DNA of 64,000 nucleotides, taken from Bacillota bacterium. GTDB taxonomy: Bacteria > Bacillota > JADQBR01. Location: the NCBI GenBank assembly GCA_016278515.1, contig JADQBR010000067.1, forward strand, positions 90,012 through 154,011. The letters are read 5' to 3'. Within the stretch, counting starts at the first letter, position 1; each line of letters starts with the position of its first letter. The notes beneath the pieces were generated by a model. That model saw nothing but the letters and a program-made list of their open reading frames with translations. It had not been told where the DNA came from and did no database searches. A program made the position numbers and the translations under genes. This document shows positions 1-9,250 of this stretch, piece by piece.

Positions 1-1940
1 GTAAATATTATTGTTTCAAAGTTTGGATAAAACCGCTCCGCTAAAATCGGTCCCACCTTTACCGGTTGTCTGTTTACTACAAAACTTCTTTCGTTCCCAC
101 CCTGTACCCAAGTAACATAATCAGGGTTCTGCCAATCTAAAATCTCATACAATTCCCTTAGTAACATAGATACTTTCGACTCTAGTTCAAGCAGCTGATT
201 ATTCCATATTTCATTAACAAAATCTTGTTCCTCAATTTGTTCGATCAAAGCAGTTAAGTCTGCCTTCACAAATGACAACCTATCAATAATAATCTTTATT
301 TTTAATATAAAATCCTGCCATTGAGACCCATGAGAAATCTCATCATTAACTCTCACTGAATCTTGTTTTAATAAATCAAGTATCTGATTCCCAGACAGCA
401 AGAAGTTTTCTAAATCTGATTTGAAATCTTTGCCAACATTTCGGATATTATTTATTACATCTTGGGAAAAAACCACATTAAATTGAACAGGAACTTTTAA
501 GTTTATCAAGCTTTCAGCTAGATCCACAAGTTGAAAATAAAATACATTTATCCTTGCCTGTTTTGCCGCCGTCTCCTCGAAGTGTTGAGCCTCATCTACT
601 ATTAGATGGCCATAGTCAGGCATTACTTTATGACCTGATAAAACATCGGCCAATACCAATGAATGATTAGTCACAATAATATTTGCTCCCAAGGCTTTTT
701 GTTTGGCTTTAGTTACATAACAGGAACTGAACCAAGAACACTGATTTCCCCAACAGGTATCCCCATCTGAACATATTTGAAACCATAATTTGTTCATTTT
801 CCTTTTAAGGTTAAGCTTTGTCTTGTCCCCTGTTTTAGTTGTTGCCTCCCATATTAATACTTCCATCGCAAACAAGCTGGTGCAATCTGACCAGGAATCA
901 ATATTTGAGATAAAATTGGTCCATTTTCGCAAACATAAGTAATTACTGCGGCCTTTCAAGACAACTGCTTTAAATTCCTTAGGCAGTACTTTCTTTAATA
1001 TAGGAATATCTTTTTCCCATAATTGCTGTTGAAGATTGATTGTATTTGTACTTACAACTACTCTTTCTCCCCCTGTTAAGGATAGAAGGGCAGCAGGTGC
1101 TAAATATGCCAATGTTTTACCTGTTCCAGTTCCTGCTTCTACAACTAAGTGCTTAGGAGCATCCAGTGCATTTAGTACCTCATTAGACATTTTAAACTGC
1201 TGGGGCCTTTTTTCATAATCAGGAAGTACTCTCCCTATCCCATGCTCCTTAGAAAATAGCTTGCTCAGTGTTTCCGCGTCAAATGTCAAATCATTGCTGG
1301 TAGCAGGCGCAGTAGGAAGTTTTGTCGATTCGTTTATCGCCATAGTTTCTACTTTAAATATATTTTGATCAATTACAGTTTGAAAAAGGATTTTTTCATC
1401 CCAATGCTTAGGAATAATTCTTTCTGCCTTTCGGACAACGCTGACTTCTAAATCCATTGCCTTACTAATTATTTTTTTAAAAACTTCAAAAACTAACATG
1501 ATGGAAGAAACATTTTGACTGTCTTTATCTAACAAGTTGCCGGCAACATTGTCCAAAGTGTATGAACCAATTTCCGGGAAAAAGATCTCACTCAACCTAA
1601 CAGTATCCAAATAACTGCATTGGAGCGATATCTCATGGCTTTCTAAAAATCTTTTGTCAAATGATACATTATGCCCAACTAAAACCTTTTCAGTTGACAA
1701 AAATTCATAAACTTGTTCCTTAACATCGGCCCAACTTGGTGCCGTCCGAAGCAGTTGTTCAGACACACCTGCTTTTTTTGCTTCTAAAGACAATTTCCCA
1801 TCATAGTGAACAAAAGAATGAAATTCTTCCGAAACTTTACCGTGTCGAACTTTTAATAAACTGATTTCAATTATTTTATCAAGATCACAACTTAGTCCAG
1901 TAGTATTAAGCTTGATGACAGAAAACGGTAATGATACCAT
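1..1940 (-). CDS. dinG: DinG-family ATP-dependent helicase with N-terminal exonuclease-like domain, 3' end cut by window edge
   Basis: Superfamily 2, XPD/DinG-like DNA helicase. About 646 residues are visible from the ATG at 1940, which has GGGAG just upstream; the C-terminus lies beyond position 1. Residues 1-165 or so resemble a DnaQ/PolC-type 3'-5' exonuclease. A Walker A motif EAGTGTGKT lies near residue 270. Four cysteines near residues 387-405 fit the Fe-S cluster of this family, and a DEAQ box lies near residue 450. The visible end reads TIIFT, where the family has its next helicase motif. Odd point: exonuclease motif I, usually D-x-E-T-T-G, reads VIKLNTTG, so both acidic residues are missing. 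The exonuclease domain is therefore probably inactive, although its second motif (GHNVSFDKRFL) is kept. Role inferred: unwinding damaged or structured DNA. Confidence 0.9.
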   Translation of the reverse strand, partial: MVSLPFSVIKLNTTGLSCDLDKIIEISLLKVRHGKVSEEFHSFVHYDGKLSLEAKKAGVSEQLLRTAPSWADVKEQVYEFLSTEKVLVGHNVSFDKRFLESHEISLQCSYLDTVRLSEIFFPEIGSYTLDNVAGNLLDKDSQNVSSIMLVFEVFKKIISKAMDLEVSVVRKAERIIPKHWDEKILFQTVIDQNIFKVETMAINESTKLPTAPATSNDLTFDAETLSKLFSKEHGIGRVLPDYEKRPQQFKMSNEVLNALDAPKHLVVEAGTGTGKTLAYLAPAALLSLTGGERVVVSTNTINLQQQLWEKDIPILKKVLPKEFKAVVLKGRSNYLCLRKWTNFISNIDSWSDCTSLFAMEVLIWEATTKTGDKTKLNLKRKMNKLWFQICSDGDTCWGNQCSWFSSCYVTKAKQKALGANIIVTNHSLVLADVLSGHKVMPDYGHLIVDEAQHFEETAAKQARINVFYFQLVDLAESLINLKVPVQFNVVFSQDVINNIRNVGKDFKSDLENFLLSGNQILDLLKQDSVRVNDEISHGSQWQDFILKIKIIIDRLSFVKADLTALIEQIEEQDFVNEIWNNQLLELESKVSMLLRELYEILDWQNPDYVTWVQGGNERSFVVNRQPVKVGPILAERFYPNFETIIF

Positions 1941-2021
1941 ATAGTCGCTCCCTAGTGTTGAATACATACTCTTCTATTGTACTAAATATTTATATCTGTG
2001 TGTAGTAAATAGTGAATTTTA

Positions 2022-2052
2022 GGCAAAGAAAAAGCCCCGTTTCCACGAGGCC
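2022..2052 (-). terminator. Rho-independent terminator after the malic enzyme gene
   Basis: Stem 2034-2040 / 2045-2051 (7 pairs including one G-U) with a 4-base loop, followed on the minus strand by a T-rich run (TTTTTCTTT). It closes the propionate cluster. Confidence 0.85.
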
Positions 2053-2058
2053 ATTTAT

Positions 2059-3294
2059 TTACGGCTGAACTAATTTTCTTGTGTGTTCCGCCACTTTTTC
2101 CGGATCAACTTTTATTTGAGCAACCCCACTTTCTATTGCCGCTTTAGCAACCGCTTTGGCAACTGCTGGCGCTACGCGGGGATCAAACGCCTTTGGAATA
2201 ACATAATCTGCGCTTAATTCTTCATCTGAAATTAGTTCGGCAATTGCATAAGCAGCTGCTATTTTCATTTCTTCGTTAATATCGCTTGCGCGTGTATCCA
2301 ATGCACCACGGAAAATGCCGGGAAATGCTAAAACATTGTTAACCTGATTAGGATAATCCGAACGGCCGGTGCAAATAACCTTGGCACCGGCTTCCTTAGC
2401 CAAATCCGGCATGATTTCCGGCTCCGGATTAGCCATTGCCATAATAATAGAACCATCAGCCATATCTTTAACCATTTCCGGTTTAACCAACTCAGGGCCT
2501 GATACACCGATGAAAACGTCAGCTCCCTTAAGAGCATCAGTCAAAGTACCGGATTGCTTATCACGGTTAGTTACTTTGGCAATCTCTTCCTTAGCAGGGT
2601 TCATACCCTCGGGACGACCTTCATAGATAATTCCTCGGCGGTCACACATTACAACGTCCTGCACGCCCATATTTAGTAACAGCTTTATTATTGCAATGCC
2701 CGCAGCGCCAGCGCCATTAGTAACAACTTTAATATTTTCTAGTTTTTTATCGACGATTTTTAAAGCATTTACTAGTCCGGCCATGGCCACAATTGCAGTA
2801 CCATGCTGGTCATCATGGAAAATCGGAATACTCGTTTCTTTTTTTAAACGACGTTCAATCTCAAAGCAACTAGGGGCAGCGATATCTTCCAAATTAATGC
2901 CGCCAAATGTTGGTTCAAGCAGCTTAACCAACTCAACAATCTTCTCAACATCTTTGGTATTTACGCAAATAGGAAATGCATCCACTCCACCAAAAGCTTT
3001 GAAGAGCACAGCCTTACCTTCCATAACAGGCATAGCTGCTTCCGGACCAATGTCTCCCAAACCCAGAACGGCAGTACCATCTGTAACGATGGCGACAAAA
3101 TTTCCTTTGTTTGTGTAGTCATAGACTCTTTCAACATTTTTATTAATTTCTTTGCAGGGTTCAGCAACACCAGGCGTATAAGCAAGACTGAGGTCCTTGC
3201 TGTTATTAACAGGCACCTTGCTGGTAACCTCAATTTTCCCCTGATGTTCCTTGTGCATTTTTAATGCTTCACTCTTTAAATCCAATCTTAACAC
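2059..3294 (-). CDS. NAD(P)-dependent malic enzyme (oxaloacetate-decarboxylating malate dehydrogenase)
   Basis: Converts malate to pyruvate and CO2 with reduction of NAD(P). The 411 residues match the short bacterial malic enzyme form without a phosphotransacetylase domain. The N-terminal half carries AYTPGVAEPC, the Tyr region of the active site, and VTDGTAVLGLGDIGP. FHDDQHGTA near residue 160 is the metal and substrate site, and a Rossmann NAD(P) domain with NGAGAAGIAI follows. It is the last gene of the propionate cluster, two bases after the fumarase beta subunit. Here it would draw malate from fumarase off to pyruvate when propionate is oxidised, or feed malate in the other direction. 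Cofactor preference cannot be read with certainty. Confidence 0.93.
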   Translation of the reverse strand: MLRLDLKSEALKMHKEHQGKIEVTSKVPVNNSKDLSLAYTPGVAEPCKEINKNVERVYDYTNKGNFVAIVTDGTAVLGLGDIGPEAAMPVMEGKAVLFKAFGGVDAFPICVNTKDVEKIVELVKLLEPTFGGINLEDIAAPSCFEIERRLKKETSIPIFHDDQHGTAIVAMAGLVNALKIVDKKLENIKVVTNGAGAAGIAIIKLLLNMGVQDVVMCDRRGIIYEGRPEGMNPAKEEIAKVTNRDKQSGTLTDALKGADVFIGVSGPELVKPEMVKDMADGSIIMAMANPEPEIMPDLAKEAGAKVICTGRSDYPNQVNNVLAFPGIFRGALDTRASDINEEMKIAAAYAIAELISDEELSADYVIPKAFDPRVAPAVAKAVAKAAIESGVAQIKVDPEKVAEHTRKLVQP

Positions 3295-3296
3295 CC

Positions 3297-3848
3297 CTAC
3301 TTTTTATATTTTCTTACCCCTTCTTCATATAAATCTCCACCATGGCAGTCGTTAACAACGATGGCTGGAAAATCCTGGACCTCAAGTTTTCTTATAGCTT
3401 CTGCCCCTAGATCCGGGTAGGCTACTATCTCAGCCTTTTTGATAGACTTAGCTATCAATGCGGCAGCTCCACCCACAGCTGCTAAATAAACTCCTTTTTG
3501 TTCCTTTATCGCATCTTTTACTTCTTTGGAACGAGTTCCTTTTCCAATCATACATTTAAGTCCTTCAGCTAGTAATCTTGGTGAATAAGGGTCCATCCTA
3601 TAGCTGGTAGTCGGTCCTGCGGAGCCAATAATTTGCCCTGGCATAGCAGGAGTGGGTCCCACATAGTAGATAACCTGCCCTTTCACATCAATAGGCAATT
3701 CTTTTCCTTCTTCTAGCAGCTCAACGAGACGCTTGTGGGCAGCATCCCTAGCGGTGTAAATAGTACCGGTAATAAAAACTTGATCACCAATTTGCAGGTT
3801 CTCAACATCAGCATCACTTAAAGGTGGGGTTAATTGTTTTTTGCTCAT
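3297..3848 (-). CDS. fumB: Class I fumarate hydratase, beta (C-terminal) subunit
   Basis: The 183-residue beta chain of the two-subunit, Fe-S dependent class I fumarase, which interconverts fumarate and malate. The sequence matches the Fumerase_C fold: the GTIYTARDAAHKR segment near residue 30, GPTPAMPG, the GSAGPTTSYRMD motif near residues 76-87, and VNDCHGGDLY close to the end. It lies 13 bases after the alpha subunit gene and 2 bases before the malic enzyme gene, so all three are probably translated from one message. The tartrate dehydratase beta chain is a close relative, but the neighbours make fumarase by far the better call. Confidence 0.92.
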   Translation of the reverse strand: MSKKQLTPPLSDADVENLQIGDQVFITGTIYTARDAAHKRLVELLEEGKELPIDVKGQVIYYVGPTPAMPGQIIGSAGPTTSYRMDPYSPRLLAEGLKCMIGKGTRSKEVKDAIKEQKGVYLAAVGGAAALIAKSIKKAEIVAYPDLGAEAIRKLEVQDFPAIVVNDCHGGDLYEEGVRKYKK

Positions 3849-3861
3849 TAAAAATCACCTC

Positions 3862-4704
3862 CTAAAGAACAATGGATTTGTGCCTAGTAGCGTGGCAGTT
3901 AATGTTAACCGCAACAGGTAAGCTGGCAATATGACAAGGGTACACTTCGATATGCACTGCCAGTGCAGTACTGGTTCCGCCCAAGCCTTGTGGGCCGATA
4001 CCCAGCCGTTTGATTTTATCCAAAATTTCGTGTTCCATTTTTGCTATTTCTTCATCTTTGCTTGGCTGCCCAACCGGGCGTAATAATGATTCTTTCGCCA
4101 AAAGAGCCGCTTTTTCAAAATTTCCACCGATACCAACGCCTACTACTATCGGCGGGCACGGGTTAGGACCAGCCTTTCGCACAGCATCAATAATAAATTC
4201 TTTTGCACCCTCTTCTCCTGCAGCAGGTGCCATCATATTAATGGAACTCATGTTTTCACTGCCGGCGCCTTTAGGCGCCACTGTGATTTTTAATTTATCG
4301 CCGGATACAACCTTTGTATGGATGATTGCCGGTGTGTTATCCCCAGTATTTTTACGTCTAAAAGGGTGTTCAACCATGGATTTTCTTAAATATCCGGATG
4401 TATATCCCTCAGCCACCCCTTCGTTAATCGCATCATAAAGGCCCCCCCCCTCAACAGTAACATCTTGTCCCATTTCTAAAAACACGACTGCCACTCCCGT
4501 ATCCTGACACATGGGTACTTCCTCTGTTCTAGCTATTTCAGTGTTTTCTTTTATCTGTTCTATAATCTCTTTTCCTGTTGGAGACTCTTCTTCGGCTAAC
4601 GCTCTGTCGTAGGCATTCTTTACGTCATCACCTAAAAAATAATTCGCATCCCGACATAATTTTGCCATTTCCATAACTATTTTGTCATAATTAATTGAAC
4701 GCAT
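3862..4704 (-). CDS. fumA: Class I fumarate hydratase, alpha (N-terminal) subunit
   Basis: The 280-residue catalytic chain of two-subunit class I fumarase, with the Fe-S cluster cysteines expected at CQDTG (near residue 103), NPCPP (near 192) and near CHATRHK at the C-terminus. The start has AGGAGG upstream. The gene contains a run of nine G (complement at 4442-4450) encoding part of EGGGL near residue 85, a possible slippage site. About 200 bases separate it from the decarboxylase genes, with a terminator-like hairpin between, so fumarase and malic enzyme may be transcribed at a lower or separate level. Function is firm; L-tartrate dehydratase is the only real alternative. Confidence 0.93.
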   Translation of the reverse strand: MRSINYDKIVMEMAKLCRDANYFLGDDVKNAYDRALAEEESPTGKEIIEQIKENTEIARTEEVPMCQDTGVAVVFLEMGQDVTVEGGGLYDAINEGVAEGYTSGYLRKSMVEHPFRRKNTGDNTPAIIHTKVVSGDKLKITVAPKGAGSENMSSINMMAPAAGEEGAKEFIIDAVRKAGPNPCPPIVVGVGIGGNFEKAALLAKESLLRPVGQPSKDEEIAKMEHEILDKIKRLGIGPQGLGGTSTALAVHIEVYPCHIASLPVAVNINCHATRHKSIVL

Positions 4705-4759
4705 TTTTCAATTTTCCTCCTTTTCGTTTTTTTTGAAAACAACAGATTTTGACAATGCC

Positions 4760-4807
4760 AAAAACGGGAAATAGGTCTACTATAATTAATATATTCCCTA
4801 TTTCCCG
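4760..4807 (-). terminator. Terminator-like inverted repeat between decarboxylase and fumarase genes
   Basis: Perfect 11-base arms at 4765-4775 and 4797-4807 around a 21-base AT-rich loop, followed on the minus strand by five T. The long loop makes it weaker than a standard terminator, so partial read-through into fumA is likely. Confidence 0.6.
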
Positions 4808-4901
4808 AGGCATTCCTGCTTATGTTATTTAATTGTTAGAAACATTCTAAATTATATAAACTATAATCTTGTTTTTAGAATAATTGTCTACTGGCGATGG
4901 A

Positions 4902-6011
4902 TCAACCTAGTAATGATAGAAGTATACCTGCAGCAACCGCAGACCCAATAACGCCAGCTACATTGGGTCCCATGGCATGCATCAGTAAAAAGTTATTTGG
5001 ATTCTCTTCCTGGCCTACTGTTTGAGAAACCCTAGCTGCCATTGGAACCGCTGACACACCAGCAGAGCCTATCAAAGGATTAACCTTACCTCCTGATAAC
5101 CTGTACATTAGTTTACCAAAGAGCACACCTGTAATAGTCCCGATAGAAAATGCAATTAATCCTAGTCCTAAAATAAGGATCGTATCCATACGCAAGAAAT
5201 TTGCCGCACTGGCAGTAGCTCCTACTGTCAAACCTAAGAAAATAGTAACAATATTTATTAAATCATTTTGAGCCGTTTTAGTTAATCTATCAACTACACC
5301 GCTTTCTCGGAATAGATTACCCAACATTAACATTCCTATTAATGGTGCGGCGGCCGGCAAAAACATCAGTGTAATTACTGTTGTGATTATAGGAAAAACA
5401 ATCTTTTGACTTTTAGGTACCGGACGCAGTTGCTCCATAACCACTTGCCGCTCTTTCTTGGTAGTGAGGGCACGCATTATTGGGGGCTGAATAATCGGTA
5501 CTAAGGCCATGTATGAATATGCAGCCACTGCTATAGGACCTAATAGTTCAGGCGCTAACTTCGAAGCTAAAAAGATCGCAGTTGGACCATCCGCCCCGCC
5601 TATGATACCAATTGCACCAGCGGCTTTTGGTGTAAAATCTAAAAGCATGGCACCAATAAATGTGGTAAAAATCCCAAATTGGGCAGCGGCACCTAATAAA
5701 ATAGTTTTTGGGTTAGCGATAAGAGGCCCAAAATCCGTCATTGCGCCTACACCTAAAAATATCAGGGGTGGATAAATACCCAGCTTAACACCTTGATAAA
5801 GCCAGTACAATAGACCGCCTGGTTCCATTAGTTGAGCAAGCGGAAGGTTGGCGAGCAACACACCGAAAGCAATAGGTACTAGTAGAAGTGGCTCGTATTT
5901 CTTGGCAATTGCCAGATAAAACAAAACGCCAGCAATAATTAGCATTAATAATTGGGGAAATGTAAGATTAGCCCAGCCCGTGTCGCGCCAAAATATCATA
6001 ATACTTTCCAT
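4902..6011 (-). CDS. mmdB: Na+-pumping methylmalonyl-CoA decarboxylase, beta subunit (OadB/MmdB family)
   Basis: A very hydrophobic 369-residue membrane protein of the Na+-transporting carboxylic acid decarboxylase beta family, with about nine to eleven membrane segments. The conserved family motif [10 protein letters not shown] lies near residues 139-148, where a conserved Asp belongs to the Na+ path. The C-terminal region ending in [19 protein letters not shown] is also typical. This subunit releases CO2 from carboxybiotin and exports Na+, or runs in reverse. It lies 20 bases after the biotin carrier gene. The start at 6011 has GGGAGG about 14 bases away. Oxaloacetate and glutaconyl-CoA decarboxylases share this subunit; the adjacent methylmalonyl-CoA genes decide the substrate. 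Confidence 0.93.
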   Translation of the reverse strand: MESIMIFWRDTGWANLTFPQLLMLIIAGVLFYLAIAKKYEPLLLVPIAFGVLLANLPLAQLMEPGGLLYWLYQGVKLGIYPPLIFLGVGAMTDFGPLIANPKTILLGAAAQFGIFTTFIGAMLLDFTPKAAGAIGIIGGADGPTAIFLASKLAPELLGPIAVAAYSYMALVPIIQPPIMRALTTKKERQVVMEQLRPVPKSQKIVFPIITTVITLMFLPAAAPLIGMLMLGNLFRESGVVDRLTKTAQNDLINIVTIFLGLTVGATASAANFLRMDTILILGLGLIAFSIGTITGVLFGKLMYRLSGGKVNPLIGSAGVSAVPMAARVSQTVGQEENPNNFLLMHAMGPNVAGVIGSAVAAGILLSLLG

Positions 6012-6031
6012 AGTGCTTTTAGCTCCCTCCC

Positions 6032-6442
6032 TTAGACTATGGTTAGTAGAGTGTCACCTGTGCTTACACTTTGACCTTTGGTTACATTCAGACTAACCAC
6101 TTTACCATCAGTATCTGCCTTGATTTCATTTTCCATTTTCATAGCCTCTAATATAATTAGCACGTCACCGGAGCTAACCTGCTCACCTTCGCTTACTTTT
6201 ATATCCAAAACTGTTCCTGGCAGGGGAGACGAAACTGCCTTGCCATCACCAGAAGCCGGCTTTTTCTGTTGAGCCGCCGTTGGTTTGGTTTCTGTTTTTG
6301 GTCCTGTTGTAGCTATTGGTGCAACTTTAGGAGCTGAACTTGCTGCGGGTTGGGTCGGTACGGCTTGAGTACTTTGTCCTCCAACTTCTTCTACTTCAAC
6401 TTCATAACTGTCACCATTTACAGTTACACGAAATTTTTTCAT
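6032..6442 (-). CDS. mmdC: Biotin carrier subunit of methylmalonyl-CoA decarboxylase
   Basis: A 136-residue biotin/lipoyl-attachment protein. It has a short N-terminal segment ([19 protein letters not shown]), a flexible linker rich in Ala, Pro and Thr from about residue 22 to 68, and a C-terminal biotinyl domain. The domain carries EAMKMEN, with the biotinylated lysine at residue 102. It shuttles the carboxyl group between the soluble carboxyltransferase (alpha) and the membrane beta subunit. It lies two bases after the gamma subunit gene, in one operon. The linker type is the usual one for the gamma/delta subunits of these Na+ pumps. Confidence 0.93.
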   Translation of the reverse strand: MKKFRVTVNGDSYEVEVEEVGGQSTQAVPTQPAASSAPKVAPIATTGPKTETKPTAAQQKKPASGDGKAVSSPLPGTVLDIKVSEGEQVSSGDVLIILEAMKMENEIKADTDGKVVSLNVTKGQSVSTGDTLLTIV

Positions 6443-6444
6443 TT

Positions 6445-6831
6445 CTAAATCCCCCTTCTTGCAAAGAATTTTTGTCGACTATTGATAATGTTTTGCCTGC
6501 CTGCATAGGCCCAGCTGCTCTGGCCATCTTGGGCCATTTCCCTTACAGCTGCAATTTTTATCTCTGAGGTTTCTGTCTGCATACTAGCAGCTATAGCTGC
6601 GGTAATAGCTGCTACTACCGCTCCTGATAGCCCTTCATCTATTGTTTTCTCGGGAATAACTGTTTGACTAATCTTTTCCGGTTCACTTATTACTTCTTGC
6701 TTATTTCTTTTAGCTAACGTGTCCCAACTTAAGTTCATAATGTGCATAATGATACCTAACAAAATTAATATGAAAAAGGTTACCCCCATGCCTATTATAG
6801 TAACTGTTAAGGACAAACCTAATTTATCCAA
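6445..6831 (-). CDS. mmdD: Small membrane subunit of methylmalonyl-CoA decarboxylase (OadG/MmdD family)
   Basis: A 128-residue protein with one N-terminal membrane helix (about residues 8-30, LTVTIIGMGVTFFILILLGI), a charged linker, and the Ala-rich GAVVAAITAAIAA segment near residues 70-82. That combination is typical of the OadG/MmdD family. The subunit holds the complex together at the membrane and links the soluble carboxyltransferase to the beta subunit. It sits between the alpha subunit and biotin carrier genes with very short gaps. Sequence conservation in this family is low, so the call rests on architecture and position as much as on motifs. Confidence 0.85.
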   Translation of the reverse strand: MDKLGLSLTVTIIGMGVTFFILILLGIIMHIMNLSWDTLAKRNKQEVISEPEKISQTVIPEKTIDEGLSGAVVAAITAAIAASMQTETSEIKIAAVREMAQDGQSSWAYAGRQNIINSRQKFFARRGI

Positions 6832-6846
6832 GTATCCGCACCTCCC

Positions 6847-8397
6847 TTAAACAGGAATATTCCCGTGTTTCTTTCCAGGTCTATCTTCCCGTTTGCTAAT
6901 AAGCGTTTCTAAAGCCTTAATAATACTTGGTCGCGTGTCTTTTGGCTCAATTACGGTATCTACTAAGCCCCGTGATGCTGCTACATAGGGATTGGCGAAC
7001 CGTTCCCGGTATTCATTAATTTTCTCTTGACGGACTTCAGGTGGGTTTTCAGCATCTTTAATTTCCTTACGAAAAATAATATTTGCCGCACCTTCAGGCC
7101 CCATTACTGCAATTTCAGCCGTTGGCCAAGCAATCACCTGATCCGCCCCGAGGGAACGTGAGCACATAGCTAAATATGCACCTCCATAGGCCTTACGCAA
7201 AATGAGAGTCATCTTTGGTACCGTAGCTTCTGAGTATGCGTAAAGTAATTTGGCTCCATGACGAATAATTCCTCCAAACTCCTGTTTGATGCCTGGCAGA
7301 TAACCAGGGGTATCCACCAAAGTTAGAATTGGTATATTAAAGCTGTCGCAAAAGCGAATAAAGCGTGATGCCTTATCCGAAGCATCAATATTTAAGCATC
7401 CTGCCAGCATCAGTGCCTGATTAGCGATAATACCGACAGACCGACCATTAAATCGGCCAAAACCAACAACAATGTTGTTGGCATACAACTCTTGCACTTC
7501 AAAAAAGTCACCATCATCAACAATGTTATTTATGATTGCTCTAACATCGTAGGGTTTATTGGAAGCAGCAGGAATGATTTCATTTAGCACGTCTTCACAA
7601 CGACCGATATTATCATCGGTATTAACTAGAGGAGTTTCTTCCATGTTGTTACTTGGTATAAAGCTAATTAGTTTCTTTATTTGGTCTATGCACTCGTCCT
7701 CTGAAGGAGCTCGAAAATGTGCGACACCACTGGTTTTGTTGTGCGTCACCGATCCGCCAAGTTCCTCAACACTAACCTCTTCACCGGTAACAGTCTTTAT
7801 AACCTGCGGCCCTGTAATAAACATTTGGCTAGTATTATCTACCATAAAAATAAAATCTGTCAACGCCGGTGAATAAACGGCACCGCCTGCACAGGGACCC
7901 ATAATTACAGATATCTGTGGTACAACACCTGAGGCTAACGTATTCCGTTTGAATATTTCGCCATAACCATTAAGTGCATCTACCCCTTCTTGAATACGCG
8001 CACCACCGGAATCATTCATTCCTATAACTGGAGCTCCCATTTTCATGGCTAAATCTAGTACTCTAGAAATTTTAGCAGCATGCATCTCCCCCAAAGTTCC
8101 GCCAATTACTGTGAAATCTTGGGCAAAGACGTATACTAATCTTCCGCCAATTGTTCCATAACCAGTAACGACACCTTCTCCTGGAGCCTCAACGTCTTCC
8201 ATCCCTAGCTGGTTACAGCGATGAGTAACAAATTGGCCTATTTCAACAAAACTTCCTTCATCCAGTAAGGCACCGATGCGTTCCCTGGCAGTCTTTTTTC
8301 CTTTTTCGTGCTGTTTTGAAATTCTCTTTTCCCCACCGCCTTGCAGAACCTTATCACGCCGTTGTTGCAAATCTTCAAGTTTATTCTCTATGGACAT
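6847..8397 (-). CDS. mmdA: Methylmalonyl-CoA decarboxylase alpha subunit / carboxyltransferase
   Basis: The 516-residue carboxyltransferase of the acyl-CoA carboxylase beta family, which transfers the carboxyl group between methylmalonyl-CoA and biotin. The N-terminal crotonase-like half has GGTLGEMHAAK and GAPVIGMNDSGGARIQEG (residues about 130-150). The second half has the TLVDTPGYLPG and GGAYLAM oxyanion-hole regions. The start is taken at the ATG at 8397 because GGAGGAGG lies 8 bases upstream; a GTG three codons earlier is less likely. It follows the epimerase gene. Propionyl-CoA carboxylase beta chains look alike, but no biotin carboxylase gene is present and the membrane subunits are, so the Na+ pump assignment is strong. 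Confidence 0.94.
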   Translation of the reverse strand: MSIENKLEDLQQRRDKVLQGGGEKRISKQHEKGKKTARERIGALLDEGSFVEIGQFVTHRCNQLGMEDVEAPGEGVVTGYGTIGGRLVYVFAQDFTVIGGTLGEMHAAKISRVLDLAMKMGAPVIGMNDSGGARIQEGVDALNGYGEIFKRNTLASGVVPQISVIMGPCAGGAVYSPALTDFIFMVDNTSQMFITGPQVIKTVTGEEVSVEELGGSVTHNKTSGVAHFRAPSEDECIDQIKKLISFIPSNNMEETPLVNTDDNIGRCEDVLNEIIPAASNKPYDVRAIINNIVDDGDFFEVQELYANNIVVGFGRFNGRSVGIIANQALMLAGCLNIDASDKASRFIRFCDSFNIPILTLVDTPGYLPGIKQEFGGIIRHGAKLLYAYSEATVPKMTLILRKAYGGAYLAMCSRSLGADQVIAWPTAEIAVMGPEGAANIIFRKEIKDAENPPEVRQEKINEYRERFANPYVAASRGLVDTVIEPKDTRPSIIKALETLISKREDRPGKKHGNIPV

Positions 8398-8412
8398 TCC
8401 GTGCACCTCCTC

Positions 8413-8817
8413 CTAATCTTCCCTTTGGCATATTTCTACCAGTGTGCCAAAAGTAGCCTTGGGATGTATGAAGGCAATCTTAGCTCCACCAGCACCTATT
8501 CGCGGTTTCTCGTCAATTAGTCTAATTCCCTTATCCTTTAGATCCGCCAGCGTTTGTTCAATATCATCCACTCTTAAAGCAATATGTTGAATACCTTGTC
8601 CCTTTGCCTCAATATATTTAGCTATTGGACCTTGAGGATCAGTTGATTGCAGCAATTCCAACTCACTATCTCCAGTAGGAATAAATGCGACCTTCACCTT
8701 TTGATCAGGAACTTCCTCAATTTCAGTCACCTTCATACCCAATATATCCTCGTAGAACTTACTTGCTTCATCAATACTCTTGACAGCTACTCCAATATGG
8801 TCAATTTTACTAACCAT
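8413..8817 (-). CDS. mce: Methylmalonyl-CoA epimerase
   Basis: A VOC/glyoxalase-fold protein of 134 residues that interconverts (2R)- and (2S)-methylmalonyl-CoA, joining mutase and decarboxylase. [15 protein letters not shown] at the N-terminus and [15 protein letters not shown] in the middle are characteristic, with metal ligands at the His residues and at Glu near the C-terminus (GTLVEICQ). I start it at the ATG at 8817, preceded by GAGGAGGG; the longer frame opens with a TTG inside the upstream region and lacks a site. It lies between the mutase small subunit and carboxyltransferase genes. Confidence 0.94.
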   Translation of the reverse strand: MVSKIDHIGVAVKSIDEASKFYEDILGMKVTEIEEVPDQKVKVAFIPTGDSELELLQSTDPQGPIAKYIEAKGQGIQHIALRVDDIEQTLADLKDKGIRLIDEKPRIGAGGAKIAFIHPKATFGTLVEICQRED

Positions 8818-8845
8818 TGTATCCCTCCTCAAACAACATGTCGAC

Positions 8846-9238
8846 TCAATTTACATGTTCTCTAATAAAAGAAATTATATCTTTTGTAGACGTACCGGAA
8901 GTAAAGATTTCAGTTATGCCTGCTTCTTTAAGGTAAGGAATATCACTCTCTGGAATGACGCCCCCGCCTATTACAAGAATGTCACTGGCACCTTTTTCTT
9001 TTAGTAACTCAGCAACTGGAGGAAACAAATGCATGTGCGCTCCCGATAAGCTGCTGATGCCGACTACCTGTACATCTTCTTGTATAGCAGCCTCTGCTAT
9101 TTTCTCAGGAGTCTGCCGTAATCCGGTATATATTACCTCCATTCCTGCATCACGTAAGCTTTGGGCAATTACCTTTGCCCCACGATCGTGACCATCGAGA
9201 CCAGCCTTGGCAATTAAGACACGAATTGGTTTATCCAT
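8846..9238 (-). CDS. mcmA2: Methylmalonyl-CoA mutase, small (cobalamin-binding) subunit
   Basis: A stand-alone 130-residue B12-binding chain. The signature D-x-H-x-x-G reads DGHDRG at residues 15-20, with His17 the lower cobalt ligand. [16 protein letters not shown] and [12 protein letters not shown] complete the cobalamin fold. With the large subunit it interconverts succinyl-CoA and methylmalonyl-CoA through adenosylcobalamin radicals. The gene lies 13 bases after the large subunit gene. Split mutases of this kind are common in archaea and anaerobic Firmicutes. Confidence 0.95.
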   Translation of the reverse strand: MDKPIRVLIAKAGLDGHDRGAKVIAQSLRDAGMEVIYTGLRQTPEKIAEAAIQEDVQVVGISSLSGAHMHLFPPVAELLKEKGASDILVIGGGVIPESDIPYLKEAGITEIFTSGTSTKDIISFIREHVN

Positions 9239-9250
9239 TAAAGTCCCTCC

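Noticed and set aside
2696..3118. 140-residue plus-strand open frame inside the malic enzyme gene
   Set aside because: Antisense shadow of a well conserved enzyme; no start signal.
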